This document shows positions 24,301 through 39,300 of a stretch of DNA of 64,000 nt, piece by piece (the first letter of the stretch is position 1; every line of letters starts with the position of its first letter). The DNA lies in the NCBI GenBank assembly GCA_012932295.1, contig JAAONU010000016.1, forward strand, positions 15,788,111 through 15,852,110, in the 5' to 3' direction. Below the pieces are notes generated by a model. That model was not told where the DNA came from. It saw only the letters and a program-made list of their open reading frames with translations, and did not search any database. The DNA is from Cyclina sinensis (lineage: Eukaryota; Mollusca; Bivalvia; Venerida; Veneridae). The position numbers were made by a program, and so were the translations under genes.

Positions 24301-27300
24301 CATCGTTGTAGAATATATTTGCTGCAGATGGTATTTCGAGAAATTCAAACAAAGTATTTCCAATGGAGTCAGTGACTGACCAGGAGGCCTCTTCAACAGG
24401 ACAAGGATCAGAATATTTCCAGCTTCCTTGTATTAAATTTAAATATGACTGGTAATCAATATCTTCTTCCAAGTCACCGTCAATAACTTGAAGGTATGGG
24501 AATGGACTTATGACAACGAAATTTGATGATAATTCACTTTTTAAACCTGCACGGTTATATACTCTCATTGTTGTATAGATTTTGTCCCCTGGATTAAGAG
24601 TGAAGCCTGTCAACGTTGTTCTTCCATCGGTGTCCAGTTGCACTGAAATATAATCTAAAATTTCGTTGCCAAATGGCCGGGTTCCTATGGACGCTTCAAA
24701 TCTGAAAATTAAAAAAAAGTAAAATAAGGTAAAACAGACCAGAAAGCATCCAAACAGAAACATTTACTATAAATTAAATACTTAACGCTCTTCAAATATA
24801 ATCTTATTGGAGAAAAACATCTATGAGCCGTTATTAAAAAGGTTGTAATTTTCACCTATTTTCGTCTATGCCAGATTCGTCATCAGTTGCCCCTACCAGA
24901 CGTAATTCAATGACTGATTGTTGACGCTGGCACATCTGATGCTGGGTAGCTTGAGTCGAGCTTGTTGTTGTGACTACATCCAGCCTCTCAATTTCTGGAA
25001 GTGTCCTGTCGATAACGACCTCATCTATGTAGGTGGTTTCTAGCCCAACAATATTTAACACGAAAAGTTTAACAAACAATTTAGTGAAAAATCTACCATC
25101 AATGAAACCTTGTATATCCCGACTAAATTTTCGTATACCAAACGGCACGGTATAGTTTTCAAGGATATCAGGCGTTGAAATGGTTGTCCCTATAGAAATA
25201 TGTACACGGTCAGCAAGACTCTCGTATTCTTCAACAAAGTTCCAGCTGCATGTAAGAATGCTCTTATATGTAGACAGATACTTTGAGCAAGAGAAATCAT
25301 CAAGAACTGGTGCTGTAATATCTGCAATTATGGCATGGGATGGTAAAGCGATGGTATTATCTGCACCGTCTGTTGTCTGAGTGGTCAAAAATGCCCCCTT
25401 TCCAGGAGGTAGAGTAAGGTCACTTAATAGAGCAACAACGTCATCTGTAAATGAGTGTAAGTCAGCAATCAAGGGCAAGGTCCCAAGCGCCAAACTTATC
25501 GAAGAAATAGCGTTGGTGTCGTTTACATTAGCAAAGATCGGAAGAGTGTCTACAGAATTTTGATACATTACATTACCAATAGTCACAACCGAAGTATCAT
25601 TCGTCGCTTCCAACTCATAACTTACCACAGGGGGTATTCTATCAACTGTTATTCCGTCCGAAGACGACACAATGTATTCATCTCTACATCCTGTTTCGGC
25701 GCGGACTGTGATAAAATAGGTACAGTCTTCACAGAGTTCCGTATTCATTTGACAGAAACCATGTGTATCGTTGTACATTGTTATCCCATAGTAAGTATAT
25801 GACATGACTTCAGTACCATATTCACTAGTGCCCAGCGCCCATTCATACCGAACGATGTTACAACTTTCACTTTCAAAACCCAAGAATGAGGCTGCTATAG
25901 ATGTGTGATCAGTTGTGAAAATGCTGTCCTCCCACAGTTTACGACCATCGAAAACAACACCAGGAACATTTGCCTTCTGTACGAAAATTGGTTTCGATTT
26001 ACCCACGGTTGATGTTAACCTCGCACCATTTGTTGCCTTTACGGAAACTATATACATGTTACCAGATTCAAGCGTAGTTTCTAAGTAGATCTGTTGAATG
26101 AAAGATGTTGTTTTATCTTGGAAGTCGTGGTACGTCATCACACTTTCTGGCTCCTCTTCTGTTCCCAAAGCGACCAGGAAGCTTTTAATGCCACTTTCAG
26201 AGTCCCTCCCTGACCAGCTGACACGGATACCGGTTTGATCATTGTGTAACACGTTTCCATCGTCGTCCAGCTCCTCTTCTTCACCTGGCAGACTGATACT
26301 TACCTGAAAGGAACCCAACATATCTAATTTTACCCATGTAACCTTGCATAGGAGATATGGCATGGTATATCGTATGTTCGTGTTTTGAATGAGGAAGGTC
26401 TATACATAAATAATTTGAATAGTCAGAAGTTTTATGTAAACACTATGGTGAAAATTTGAAATATCAGGAAGTGTAAATTCCAATACAAAATTCCTGACCG
26501 TTTGTCGTAGGACGACGTGCACATTAAGTTTAATCGTTGAATTGAGGTTAAAGTTCTCTTACAGTCAAAGTCAGGCGAGCAGTTAACCTAGCAATTGAGA
26601 AAACCAGTAATAGACTCGCATTTTCAGGAAGAAACTTCCAACATTCTCAAACAAATACCAATAGTCAGTAGCTGGGATCGAATCCATGACCCTAATATGA
26701 GGTTCAGTTGTGTCAACAGCTGCACGAAGGCTACAAAAATAATGAAATAAAATTAATCAGTTATGAACTGTTTTTATGAACAGTCATGTCAAATAAGTTA
26801 CGTTTTGGAAACCAGATAGATATTGGTAAAAATTCAGACATTAAAATCTTTATCGAATAAAAAGATATTACTGAAACAGTTAAAAAACCTTTGGTGTATT
26901 TGGTGGCGTCGTGTCCACTGTGACTCCTAGCGACTCGTGCGAAGTTGTGAGATGCGCTTTGTTTATTGCAGTCACATGGAGTGAATACATTGATCCATCT
27001 TCTAGAGACATAGAGTCAAGTCGCACGACCATCTTTGCAGACAGTGCTGACGAGGGCTTGGTCATGTTGTAAGGTGTATGTCTAGGCCAAAACTTCGTTT
27101 TCACGCCATACTTTGTTTCAAATATTACGGTTCTATATTCTTCAATGCCTGACTCAGGATCCTCAAATTCCCAAATCAGATTCATAAGTGTATTATCGCT
27201 CTGATACAAAGCTCCGTTGTTATTATCAGCTATCTGAATAAACTCAGGACTGGTATGATCAACCAAGAAACCGTCAGTACTAGATGCATTTTCCAGTTCG

Positions 27301-30300
27301 GCTCCATTCACGCCGCTCACAGTAAAATACACGTGGGCTTTATGCTGCAGGGCGATCGCATGTTCTTCAAAGTCCACTTCTGATTCAAAAAAGGAACCTT
27401 TCCTTTCGTTGTCGATAATTATTTCAATTTTATAGTGGTCTATTCCGCTTTCAGGGTCAAAGTAACCTTCCCAATTTACAAATTTGGAAGCTGTTTCAGA
27501 GCTGAAACTCAGGTCTTCTTTGTCACGTCTTCCATCATGTACACTTCCAGCAATAGGCGGGGTTACATCAATACGCACTGTAAAAAGATTATTCTTTCAC
27601 TAATCTTAGCCAACAGGTTAATAATAGTTATACATAGTTATATCTTCTTTGATTATATACTCTTTGATTGAAATAATACATCTAACAGGCCATTTGATTA
27701 AATCTTTCAGAGATTTCGTAAAATACACAGTGGGTTAAACTGGGCACTACTCTGAATAACATTAAGTGACGTACAACGTAAATGATTTGCTATCAAATAC
27801 AACAAACACAAGAGCAGAAACCCTATTTATCTTACGTTATTATACATTCAGTATAAATTGGTGGTCGTTAATGTTTCCACACATCTAGAAGTTGAATATG
27901 TAGTGTAAATGTCGAAGTTATAAATAGATATTTAAATGTACAGCAAATAGTCTGTTTCAATTTAACAAAAATAACATTCATGCGGAAGCATTTCCAATCA
28001 ATTTTCTTTTTAATATGTTCCAGCTGTAAAGTTCATAGTGAATAATTCTGAGTCTGTCAAATTCAGTTTTCACAAGATTCTTAGCATTCACTTTTTATAT
28101 AAACTAACATATAACAGAGCAAACTTGATGTTAAACTTAATGTAGAGGCGGATAAAACTTGATAAAACAATAATTATTGGGAAAACATCATCTTAGTAAT
28201 GTTTGTTTAATTTGACTTGTGAAAGGGGTAAAAAGAACACACCAATATTATTATTAATATTATGATGAAATTGATCCGTTTTGCAATGGAATAACGTGTC
28301 TCTAAGCTTTGTACTGATAGCGCCTCTTCTGGGTAGCTGAATTCCACCTGAACTATAGGAGAAATAGCGCAGATATTGAACTAGAAATGTGTCGAGATGG
28401 CACGAAGGGAGGGTTTGTGCTGTCAAGGTTTATGTAAATTAATTGGAAAATCCATGGTGCACATCCTTACTTGCTGGTATGTATTTGTGTAAAGTTAAAT
28501 GACTTTGGGTGCAACAGTATTGGCTGTGTGTGACAAAATGTTTGGTAGCAATTTTCATTAAATCCATGGCCATAATTCTGCTCCACCTAAAATGATGGAA
28601 ACGAAAAGCCAAGCGGCACACTTCACTTGATGATATGTATCACTCTAAAATTTTATGAATGCAACAGTTTTGGTTGAGCAAATGACAAAACCTTTTGTTA
28701 GTTCTTTACACTTAATTAAGGGTCATAACCCTTTTCTCCCTGAAAGGCGGGAGACGGAAATACCCAGGCTTGCAACTTCATTTACTGATCTATATCTCTG
28801 AGAAGGTTTCATGTCCGTGGGTCTTATTCTGTTGGCTAAGTGCACTACAAAAATGTTCTGGTAGCTATTATGACACGATAAGGGGTAATAATTCTGCTTT
28901 CCCTGCATGAAGGGAGACAAAAAACCCAATGTACTCTATTTCATTTGCTGATCTATATCCCTGTGAAGTTTTATGACCGTAAGTGTTGGCTTAGCGCTCG
29001 ACACAAATATTTTGGTAGTTATGTTGACTAACCATAACTTTGCTTTCTCTAAATGAAGGGAGACGAAAAAACCAAAGGTACACAATTTCTTTGCAGATCT
29101 ATATCCCTGTGAATGTAGTTAGAATTAAACAGAGAACAGACACGCAGACTGAACAAAATGAAAATGTCTCCCCTTCTTGGTGGGAGACAGATAAAAGTTA
29201 AGTAGCATCAAAGATATATGATATAAATCAAACACAATAATATATGTTTACCTCCATCAGAGGAGCTGTTCGACCATTTCGAATTGAGTGCGTTATTGAA
29301 AGCAAAAACGGTCGAATAGTAAGTATGGTTATGGTTCAGGCTTGCACTTGCACAAGACGACTTATCGTATCTGGTGAGATTGTGAATTTGCACGATGTCA
29401 TCAAGTCCGGGCTCAGTACCAACACCCCACTGGAACCTTAAGGTAGAGTAACTCATTTAATTTGGAATTGTGAACCGAAAGGGTTTCATATATTTTCTCT
29501 GCCTATCTAAGGTCGCGTTTATATTCAGTAGGATAAGATATGAAGAAACTTTTAAGAAGGCTTGTAACTGTCAACTGTATAGACTTTTTTCTGACTGATA
29601 TTTTAAGACTTATTCCATTTTAAATCGAGATGATACATTTTTCGAAAAATATTAAATTTTCAGATCATTCTTTTCTCTATTGCCATCTGAATTAACTTCT
29701 GAAAAATGTTACAACATGTGTACTTTATTCGTCTTTTTTAAATTCATTGTACACAAAATTGTCATTCATTCATATTTCCAAAACTAAAAAGATATGTTAT
29801 ATCATTTTCATGAGTTTTACCTGCTCAATCCCGATTCAGCGTCGTAGAAATCAATCCACTGTGCGCATATAGTGCTATTGTCAGACTGAAATACCTTGTC
29901 TTTTCTTAGCCTGTTACCGTCCAATACTTGTCCAGGGACTGGCGGAGACCTATCTATCAGGATCGGTTCGTCCCCATTACCAGCAATAAAAAGACCAACT
30001 ACAACAATAGCATAAAAATGTTGTCAAGGCCGAGTCAGTGACAAAATAAAGTAGACTCAACAATGTTATTGATGATGTTCATTCTCATAATTTAACTGAG
30101 ATCAGACAGATCAGATCACACATGTGTAACGAAAAGTTCAATCAAACACCATCTCATATACAGCTTGCTGGCGTATCAGGCATACGTATTTCCCACGATA
30201 ATAAAGATGATATAAAAATTACAAATACAAAATAATCTACAATAATCATCTTCATGATGAAAATATTAAAACGGCAAAGAGTTTGTCATCAATAAATGTG

Positions 30301-33300
30301 TTGCTTGATATAATCGGGCGTTGCATGTCCTTTGACAGCAAATTGCGGCATAAAACTGAATCTAATTGCTTCAATTGGCATTGTAGAGATGTTTGTTTTG
30401 CACTGTGCTGTTCTGTATAGTGGTATCGGACTGGTTGAAATAACTGACATCGTGTTGTATAAAATTGGGACAAAAAAGAATTGTGGTAGTCATACTGTAC
30501 CGCATTGTACTAAATTACCGACAGAATTATTATACTTTAATAAGACTAATTACCATTATTTGTGGCACGTATTCGAATCCAGGCAGGTATACCTTCCTGC
30601 AAACCTAGCTCTTTCACCGATATAAATGGGTCATCCCTGTCAATTGTTGCGTGTAAACTGTAAGCCCTTAGCTGCACATCGTACTTAGATTTACCTAGCC
30701 CGAATTCTGCATCAGCTATATGGGAAAGGTCGTCTGAAGCTTCGTAATAAATTGCAATAAGGTCGTAGTCTTCGTCATAGATGATGTCACTCACTTTGTG
30801 TATAAAAGGTGGCGTTGTATCAACAGTAAAAGGAGTAGAATGACAAACGGTCGTAACGAGAGACCCTCCTAACTCCACAGCGTTCAAAGCTTGGACAGTT
30901 ATATAATATTGTCCGTCCTGTAGAAGAAACCCTTTTTGGAAACCTGTGTGAGTCCAGAATTTTTCACTCGTCAGATGAGAATGGGGATCTTCATACTGTA
31001 TGACATCTGTACCACAAACAGTGGTACCAGATGCCCATGTGTAGCCAAAAATGCCACTTTCATCGTCATGGAAGCCATCCCAGTTTGCTAATAATATAAA
31101 AATTTATTCTTCTTTTTAAAAGAAGTAGAACTTTGTATTCTTTTTTTTAATAACGCCATGTAACATGTTCTTTATATTAAACTAAATTTAAAAAAACCAT
31201 CATAATAAGTAAGATCATGGTATTCGTGTGAATAGAGAAAAATCAATTTACTTCAACCATCAATTATTTTGAATTATTTACCTGAGACGAAGTGGTTTGC
31301 CAAGGTGTACAGGTCATCTATCCGTGGTTTGTTTCCATTAAAAACAGTCTGAGAACCAGGTCCATCGATTATGATTCTAACAATGAAGAACGGGAGTTTA
31401 AAAGGTAATGAAAAAAGTGCGTGAGACCTGTCGACATCCTATAGAGAGATAAGCATATAGTTCTACTCAAATATCTGTAATTTCAACTCTTTTATAATAC
31501 CCTAATTTTTTTTCTTAGATTATGATATAGATATTTGAAATCATTGGACAAAAGTTTGTCAACCTCTCAAATGGTCAGATCCAGGTGTTATGAAATGCAA
31601 TTTTGTGCTAGCAGTTCATACTATCAGTTCATCAAAACATCTTTCTACGAGTGAATGATTATTTAAAGGACATGTAAGTAGTTTTAGTAAACAAAAGCTA
31701 AATAATAGGACGCACCTGTGGTTGTTTTTCCAGGTGACGTCATTACACTGTTGCGTCTCTGCTGCGTTACAGCCATCTGCTTGAAGGTAATCCACTGAAG
31801 CGTTCCGTATTAAGCCAGGTTCCGGTGGTGTTAAGTCTACGAGTGTTCCATCTCCAGTTAGGACAGCTTGGTATCCTAGAATGTTAGTGACATTTACATT
31901 GATGTAATAAGTATACCCATGTACTAGAGGCATACTTGTATAGGTAATCTGAGCGATGTATCTCCCGTTAGAAGAGGTTGACAACTTCAGCGGCCGCCAG
32001 TCTAATACTTGTGTTCCAAACCCACTTGGACTGAAGCCAACGGCGACATAACTCTCGTTAAGCGGAGTATCTTCCGTACACACTACCGAAGCTGATATCT
32101 TACTTGGGTGGCTCGAATACTTGTAGGTATGAGTAACCTTGCCCTGAGGTAGTGTACCGTCATATGTTGCTAGGGAACACTGACTAATGGCCTCTAAGCC
32201 TTGACTATTTTTTACTTTGACAGACCAGTACAAGGGCTGTCCAAAAGGCAGTGTTCTAGGCACCATTAAACTGTTGCTTCCCATTTCTGTCCAGTCGACA
32301 ACATTGGTGCCTCCAGCATTTTTACCTATGGCATAGTATTGCTTTAGGTCGCTGGCATCATCTTGGGCAAACATTTCGAGTTTGAAAGCCGGATCATTAT
32401 ACGGTCTCCCTTCGATCTGCTCGACACTACAACCTGCTGGACTTGAACGTTTACGTCTGCTGTTTATAGACCGAGGGACAATTACCGGACCTGTGGAATC
32501 AACCTCAGTCTTCACTTTTTCAAATATAATTTTGTATACTGTAGGCATTTCGTACTTCCACAATTTTGCATAAAACACGAGCAAAGTAGAATCAAAAGGG
32601 ATTTTTATCTCAACGAGCGCTTCAAGATACACCTTTAGCGGCGTTCTCTCCATATGCATCGATATTCTGAAAAGAAAACGAAACTTACGCTGAATAGAAA
32701 GTTCTGAAATGATTAGTTTAACATGATCATATACGTTAAATGTCATAGTCGGAAACCCATGGTCGATCCATTGATAATACTTCATTCATCGACTAACCAA
32801 GGTGATGAAAAAGAAAGTTTTCAAACCCTTTCACTTCTGGTGCTGTTACTTAGATTGACAGAGAAACAAGGAAACAGAAACACATTCACTAAGAAAGAAG
32901 GTTATACAATTCGTCTTATATGCACTTACTCCGATCCCCAGTTATCAAAAAAAAACGTTACATTTGAAAGTTTTTCAACTGGAAGTGTCCATACAGAATC
33001 AGTAATTGTCTTTATTTGTCCACATTTGTGTTACTCCAATAAATGGATGCAGGATGTTAAAAATATGTTTAGTAAACTATTTTGTATTATTTTTGAGAAT
33101 TTCTGATTCGTAACTGTAGACAGTACACTTATGTTAGCTAGTAACTGTTATGCAAAAACTCACTTTTCCGTTCGATTTCTTTTATCGTAAAAACGAAATA
33201 TTTATTGGAGATTTCTTTATTTACGAGATCATCGTCCCATAATTAAAGGATACTCGCAAATTAATTGACGTCTTGATACTCAAAATTTGGAGTCTGACCT

Positions 33301-36300
33301 ATAGACGACACCAATAGGATCTGAAGATAGGATTTTGTCAGAGAGATTCCTGTAGAGATAAAATCTTATTAATTAATTCTTATGCCATATTCAGAAATTC
33401 TTTCTGCACACTAGCTATTCGGCTTTCGTAGATTTCCATACAATAAGACCACATAAGAAAACAGCGATACCTACCCCACCGGAATTGGGTACTTGTTAAA
33501 TGTTAGTTCTGTAGTAAGTGGGAATTTCGTTTCCATGATATATCCTGTCAACCTCATTGCTCCCTTGGCTATTCCGCTCTCAAGAGTCGCCTCACCCCAT
33601 GCTTTCGCGGCGACAAATGGTGACAGTATTAACTGTACAAAAATCAAATAATATTTAGCAAATCTTATTACTATATAATATAGATATGTATACAATAGAA
33701 CAACTATCATTAAATTACATTGTCAAAGTGTCTTTGTAAACGCCGCTCATTAACCAGTAACACAACTGTAAAATAACAGTACCAATGTCTCGTTTATAAA
33801 GAAAGTTAGCAATCATAAATGGCTGTATTTTCGACGACCAATCTACGTAATCATAATATCATTTGATATATTAAGCTTTCATCTCTCGCTATGCATTAAT
33901 CCGGTTTTGTCAAAAACTGCAATAGATTAATACGTAATTATTACGATGAATTTTTATGCAAAACATTGCTGTATATGTAACTAAAAGTACCAGTATTTAC
34001 TTTATCTATAAAGTGATGCAGTTGTTTTATTTTAATGCCAGAGTTGCTTTGTAACTTCAATTTGCAAGGTGAAAACATGCGCTTGTGAAATCATTTGTTC
34101 TTTTTTAAAACAAAGCTTACCGTAGTTTGCATTTCTAATAACCGTAAAATAATCTTGATCTCCAGTCCTACGGTTCCTGCCGCACCAAACACTGCAAAAT
34201 ATCGACTTAAATAATCTACCACTTTAGTTAGAAATTCAAACAAGTAGGGACGACTGGAACTAGAAATGTATCTGAGACCCTTAATTTACGGATGAAATAG
34301 AATTCACTGTCTTTGAGAAGCAGCCATTTTCTGTTACTGTAAGATATTAAAAACAATTGTATTTTCAAAATGAAAAATTCTCAAAATATTCAAATTAATT
34401 ACAAATACTTAAAATCTAGACACTGAGGAGTCAGTTCAGTGTGCTTTTATTATACACTCTTCTTTCCTTGTAATTTTATGCATTTTTGTCTGTCTCACTT
34501 TCGAGCGTCCAGTTTTAAGGATTACATTGTTTATTTTTTTAAATTATTAGTAATTGTAGTTAGAATTAAACAGACAGACATAATTTGCTGTCTTCAACCG
34601 GTTCAGAGTGGCTATTCTAGCATAAAAATCGCTTGTTTTTGCCCGTTTTGCCTATGTTTTAACGAGAGGCAAAAAGGTGTGTTAACAAGGAAGTTTTCGC
34701 GGCGCACACGCGCTATTATTACCCGTTTTCATGTATGCGCGTTACAGGGCCTTTGTATATAATCGACGCTGATCCGTCTTTTTTGCCCCAAATCGGCAGG
34801 TCGGAACGTAGACGAAACATTCATGATTATTGATAAAATCAATGGCTGGCCTTGTCCACATGAAATCCTTCCAAATATTTTTTTAATTTACACTTTTTAA
34901 GTTTCAAGAAGGCCGCTCGTCAGGTTGAAACATGTTGACGTGTCGCCCTGGAACGCATATTTAAACACGTATCCATAACAACCTTAAGCGACTGTACTAT
35001 TATTTTTTTTCGTAAACATGTCTTTTCTAGATCATTTTATGCTAGAATATCGTTAAAGTACGTTTTTTCGTGTCATAACATCTGCAAAATCCCTCGGGAT
35101 ATCCCTCGGGATATGTTGGTGACACGAAAAAACGTGCGTTAACTTCTTTATTGTTGATTAGGCAGTTTAAAACTTCATTAAGTATATTTCATGATACCCT
35201 GGGTTAAAGCTTTTGCGTAGTACAGATCTGGTTGCGGTGCTTACTTACACACTTCTAAATACTTTGATGTACATTTATTGAGTGCTTTACGAGTTATCTC
35301 TCGCAGTTGTCTCCCTTCACCCCATTCCGGTTCTCACAAGTACTTCGTACCTTACATGGACCACACAAGAAGGCTGACTCGAAAGTGAATGTAATTTATG
35401 CACTGATGGATCAGGTCGAACAGAGTAGTTAGTATGAATAGTTCATATATACATATTGATTTCTTGTGGAATTTTCTATATTTTACTTTGTAGACTAAAA
35501 AAATCTGTGACAGTTACTCGGTCTGTGTAAACTAATTTTATCATACATCAATGACAAAATATAGCTGGTTTCATGTGTAGCTTGAAAAGCATAGCTACGA
35601 CTTACCCAGATCTACCGGATACCCTGCTACAAAAATCTTCTTCTTTTCCTCAAATATATTAAAGTCCTTGGCAGGAACCGGCAGTTCAACATACAGACAA
35701 AAATCTTGCAATCCTGGGAATTCGTCAACTAGGTCTCCGAGTTTATCAGCCGCCTGTTGCAACAACTGTAGGAGAAAAATTGAAATCTGTTCTGATGGTC
35801 ATTTTCTTTAAAATTCAATTTGTTTAACAGATACTCTAGACAAAAGTTCGCTTTTTTGTACAACATCAATCACCATGCATCAGAAAAGAATGCACTGTGA
35901 ACAAAGACAAAAACAGAACAATAAAAATATTTATATTTTTATTTGGTAAGATAGATGAGCTAAATAGAAATTCAAACAATTTAACGACAAAGCTATATTT
36001 ATGATATGCGCTGAAAATGATTAAGCAAACTTTTCGTTTTATTGTCAAACACCAACATATGGATGTATATTGTAAGTTAGACTTTTGTCTTTCTGTTTTC
36101 ACATGTATTTGATAAATAAATAGAAAGGGGTCATAATAGCCTCTATATGGCTTTATGGAAGTATTGTCTTTTTAAAACAATGTTAAAAGTTGAAACATTA
36201 TACTGATTTGTTTTTTTCCATAGAAATTGACTTCCATCTTCACAGAGATGTTCGATTATGCCTGAGTTTTTCTCTGACTCCATGAGACCTAGTCTTCATT

Positions 36301-39300
36301 TATTCCACGTGATCAAGTAAAAATAAACACTTTGACCAAATCAAGTAGGTAAAACCGTTTCTACTGATCTTACCTGCTGATCTTGTTTTGACCCTGTTTA
36401 AACATCATCAAAGCAATCATAGAGAAAAACAGTTTGCCTAAGTTTCGAGAAGATTAAAATTTAAGGTTCTCGATTGTTTTATCGAGTGTGGATGTATATT
36501 TCATTTAATTTATTTTTCTGTTTTAAAATAAATATCAATTATTTTTCCGAAAAAGAATGCCTTAGCTTTCGATCAATACACTGTCAGAACAACATATCAA
36601 ATGATTTCTCTCTCCCCAAAAACGCCTTGGTGATCGAACAGCAACTGACAGAATCGCACTATGTACAATGTTTTCAAGACCGCGTATATTTGGTAGTTTT
36701 GGAAGTTATATTTCAAAATATAATATAATCAACTTTTGCAAACAACAAACATGAATTTTTGAGGACTTTATGAAATTTTAAACTTGTCTGTATAGCAAAC
36801 TTTCTTACTCACATGGTCTTGTTAAAAAAGTCCATTTATTTTTTATGTCATTTATTTATAAAAAATCAAATTTTTACAAATATCACCATTAAAGATACAA
36901 TTCTTACTGTAAGAAAATCGGTGCAAAGCGAAAATACCGAGTTACCTTCTATTAGATACAGGTAATAAAATGCAGATACGAGTAAACACGCAGAGAGATG
37001 AGAAAATGAAATCATGTCGAAGATCCAAACTGGAACTCGAGTTTGTAAGTTTACCCACATTGTCGTTATTAGAAAGTCGCGAAATGAAGTTTTCTTTTCG
37101 TATTTGATTTAGAATAAAAACCTTAATATTTCGAAAATACTTACCTTATTTATGATAATTGTTTTGATGTTATCTGCTATTTGTAGATGAACTTGGTTTA
37201 AAGACGCTATTGTGGACCATCAGCATCAGAAAGTCTGAATATCTACGATCCTCTATCGCTCGCCGTTCCTGTTCCAAGGAATCTACACAGGTAAGACAAA
37301 TGGAATCTCGGTTACAGAAAAAAATGGATAAAGGGCAAAATAACATGCAGGAATTGTTCACTGGTGATAAGAAATATATTTAAAGTACTAGGACTACAAT
37401 ACACAATATAACTTAACCCTTTGTTCTGGAATCAGTGGACATTCCTTATTTGATGTTCAAGTTGTCATAAACGCGATGCTATCAACAACAAAGTGACTTC
37501 CTACAACGGCCTGATCCTAATGCTTATCAGGATGTTACAGATGTTTGTTTTCTCTTCTGCATTGTCCCCTCTTTCTATGACGAAACGTAATCATTGTCAA
37601 AACAGGTTGCAGGGTATGTATTTGTCAGTGAATAAAAACCATCATAATTGTTATAAATAATTAAATAGATAATTCAAATAGCGCACCCACATCTAAACAC
37701 CTGCAAGGTACCTTACAAAAGGCATATCAACTTGTTTTGACTTTGTACTAAAACTTAAGCATTTCTGGCCTTACGAGTGTAACAATCATAAATAGAGTTG
37801 CTCATGTGAAATGAGCATATTACTTACATATTTCTGATGCAGTTGATGAAATATCTGAAAAAAGAAGACTAACTATAAAAAAATTCATTGTCGTAAGACA
37901 GGTTAAAATATGTAAAAGTTTTAAAATATACATAGGTTTTAGAATACATAATATCAAACACAAGCAAATAACTTAACATGAACATCGTTAAACACAGTAA
38001 ATACAGCAAATCAGAGAACCAGGGAATCTCATTCTTTCAAAAATGTTCGTTTCAAATGCTTCTCTGTTTTTTTTGAAAAAGTAAGTTTTTCTGAAAGATG
38101 TCAAAGCTTGTATTTGGTCTTGATACGGGTGTAGAGTTAGAATAATTATCTGAAATGTGAAAGAAAGAAATAAAATAAAATAAAAGATCAGCTTTACAAC
38201 CCTACTATAAAAAAGGGAAAAATTACTGTAGACTTAGGCACAATCAAATGAGATGAAAAATATGTTCATAGTAAACATTAAAAAATACAGTATCGTAAGT
38301 CATTAATGGTAAGAAGTGATATTATTAAAAAGATCATATAGAAGTGTCCTGTTGACGCGCAATCTGGTGAAGTAAATTGAAACAGTAAATATCACTGGCT
38401 TAGAATTTCAAATCTGATTTTGATTTCTTAATGATTGTCACATGCTTCAAAAGCAGAATATATATAGAATCACTTTTGCATACATAACTATGACATTTCA
38501 AACGTTGCAATATTCAATGCTTACATTTGTATTCTATATTGTTTCATTTATATTGTACAATCTGTATTGCATATTTTCCATTAGGATTTAATTACGTCTT
38601 CAGTTATATTCAGTAAATCTACAACTGTATTTGATATTTTTCATTTCTGTTCAGTCACGTCAATTTGTATTCTATATCTCATATTTGTATTCTATAAACA
38701 TATCGATTTATATTGTAAAACATCGAATAAGATTTTATCTGTTTCGTTTATATTGTAAAGCATTCATTTGTGTTTATTTTTTGATTCATTACTATTCAGT
38801 CCTGATTATCATATGTATTGCACAAGTTTTAAAATTATATTATTTTATGCCTACCAATGAAATATAGGGAAATATCAGTGAGATAAAAGTGATAATCCAC
38901 TGTTTTGAATCAGTGAAATTACCATTTCGATAATCCACTGTTTGTGCCGGAGCTAGAATCCGCTGTATTTCAGACAGTGACAGCGAGTGAAATTTATTTA
39001 CCTTGTTAAATCCAGTTATAATATTGAATTCCTGAGCCTAACTAGTTGTGAACAATGATGAAATTCGCTATAAATTATTTAAAATGTCTGATTTGCTCAC
39101 ATGGACAATATCCAATATGGCCGACTTTCAATTCAATTCAATTTATAATTAAAGTATGTATGGCTAAAATTCAATAAATATTGATAAACTGTGTAGAGAA
39201 AAATAAATGTTATTTGATGAAACTGTATTCAGTTTATTTCAGCAGAAGTAAAGTTATCATATGTATTGGAGATTGTCTGCACTTTTTTGTGTGCGGAGTA

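Noticed and set aside
24140..25802. Several plus-strand open frames of 60-80 codons
   Set aside because: Shadows of the long minus-strand exons 42 and 43.
32723..33106. 127-codon plus-strand open frame
   Set aside because: Overlaps exon 35 on the opposite strand; composition is that of antisense and intron sequence.
36360..36395. 20-bp micro-exon between exons 31 and 32
   Set aside because: Has AG and GTAAGA borders but its length would break the phase between two otherwise compatible exons.
37170..37361. Minus-strand open stretch with LEQERRAIEDRRYSDFLMLM
   Set aside because: It ends in a stop just before the exon 31 donor and no frame joins it to its neighbours. Possibly part of an unrelated element.
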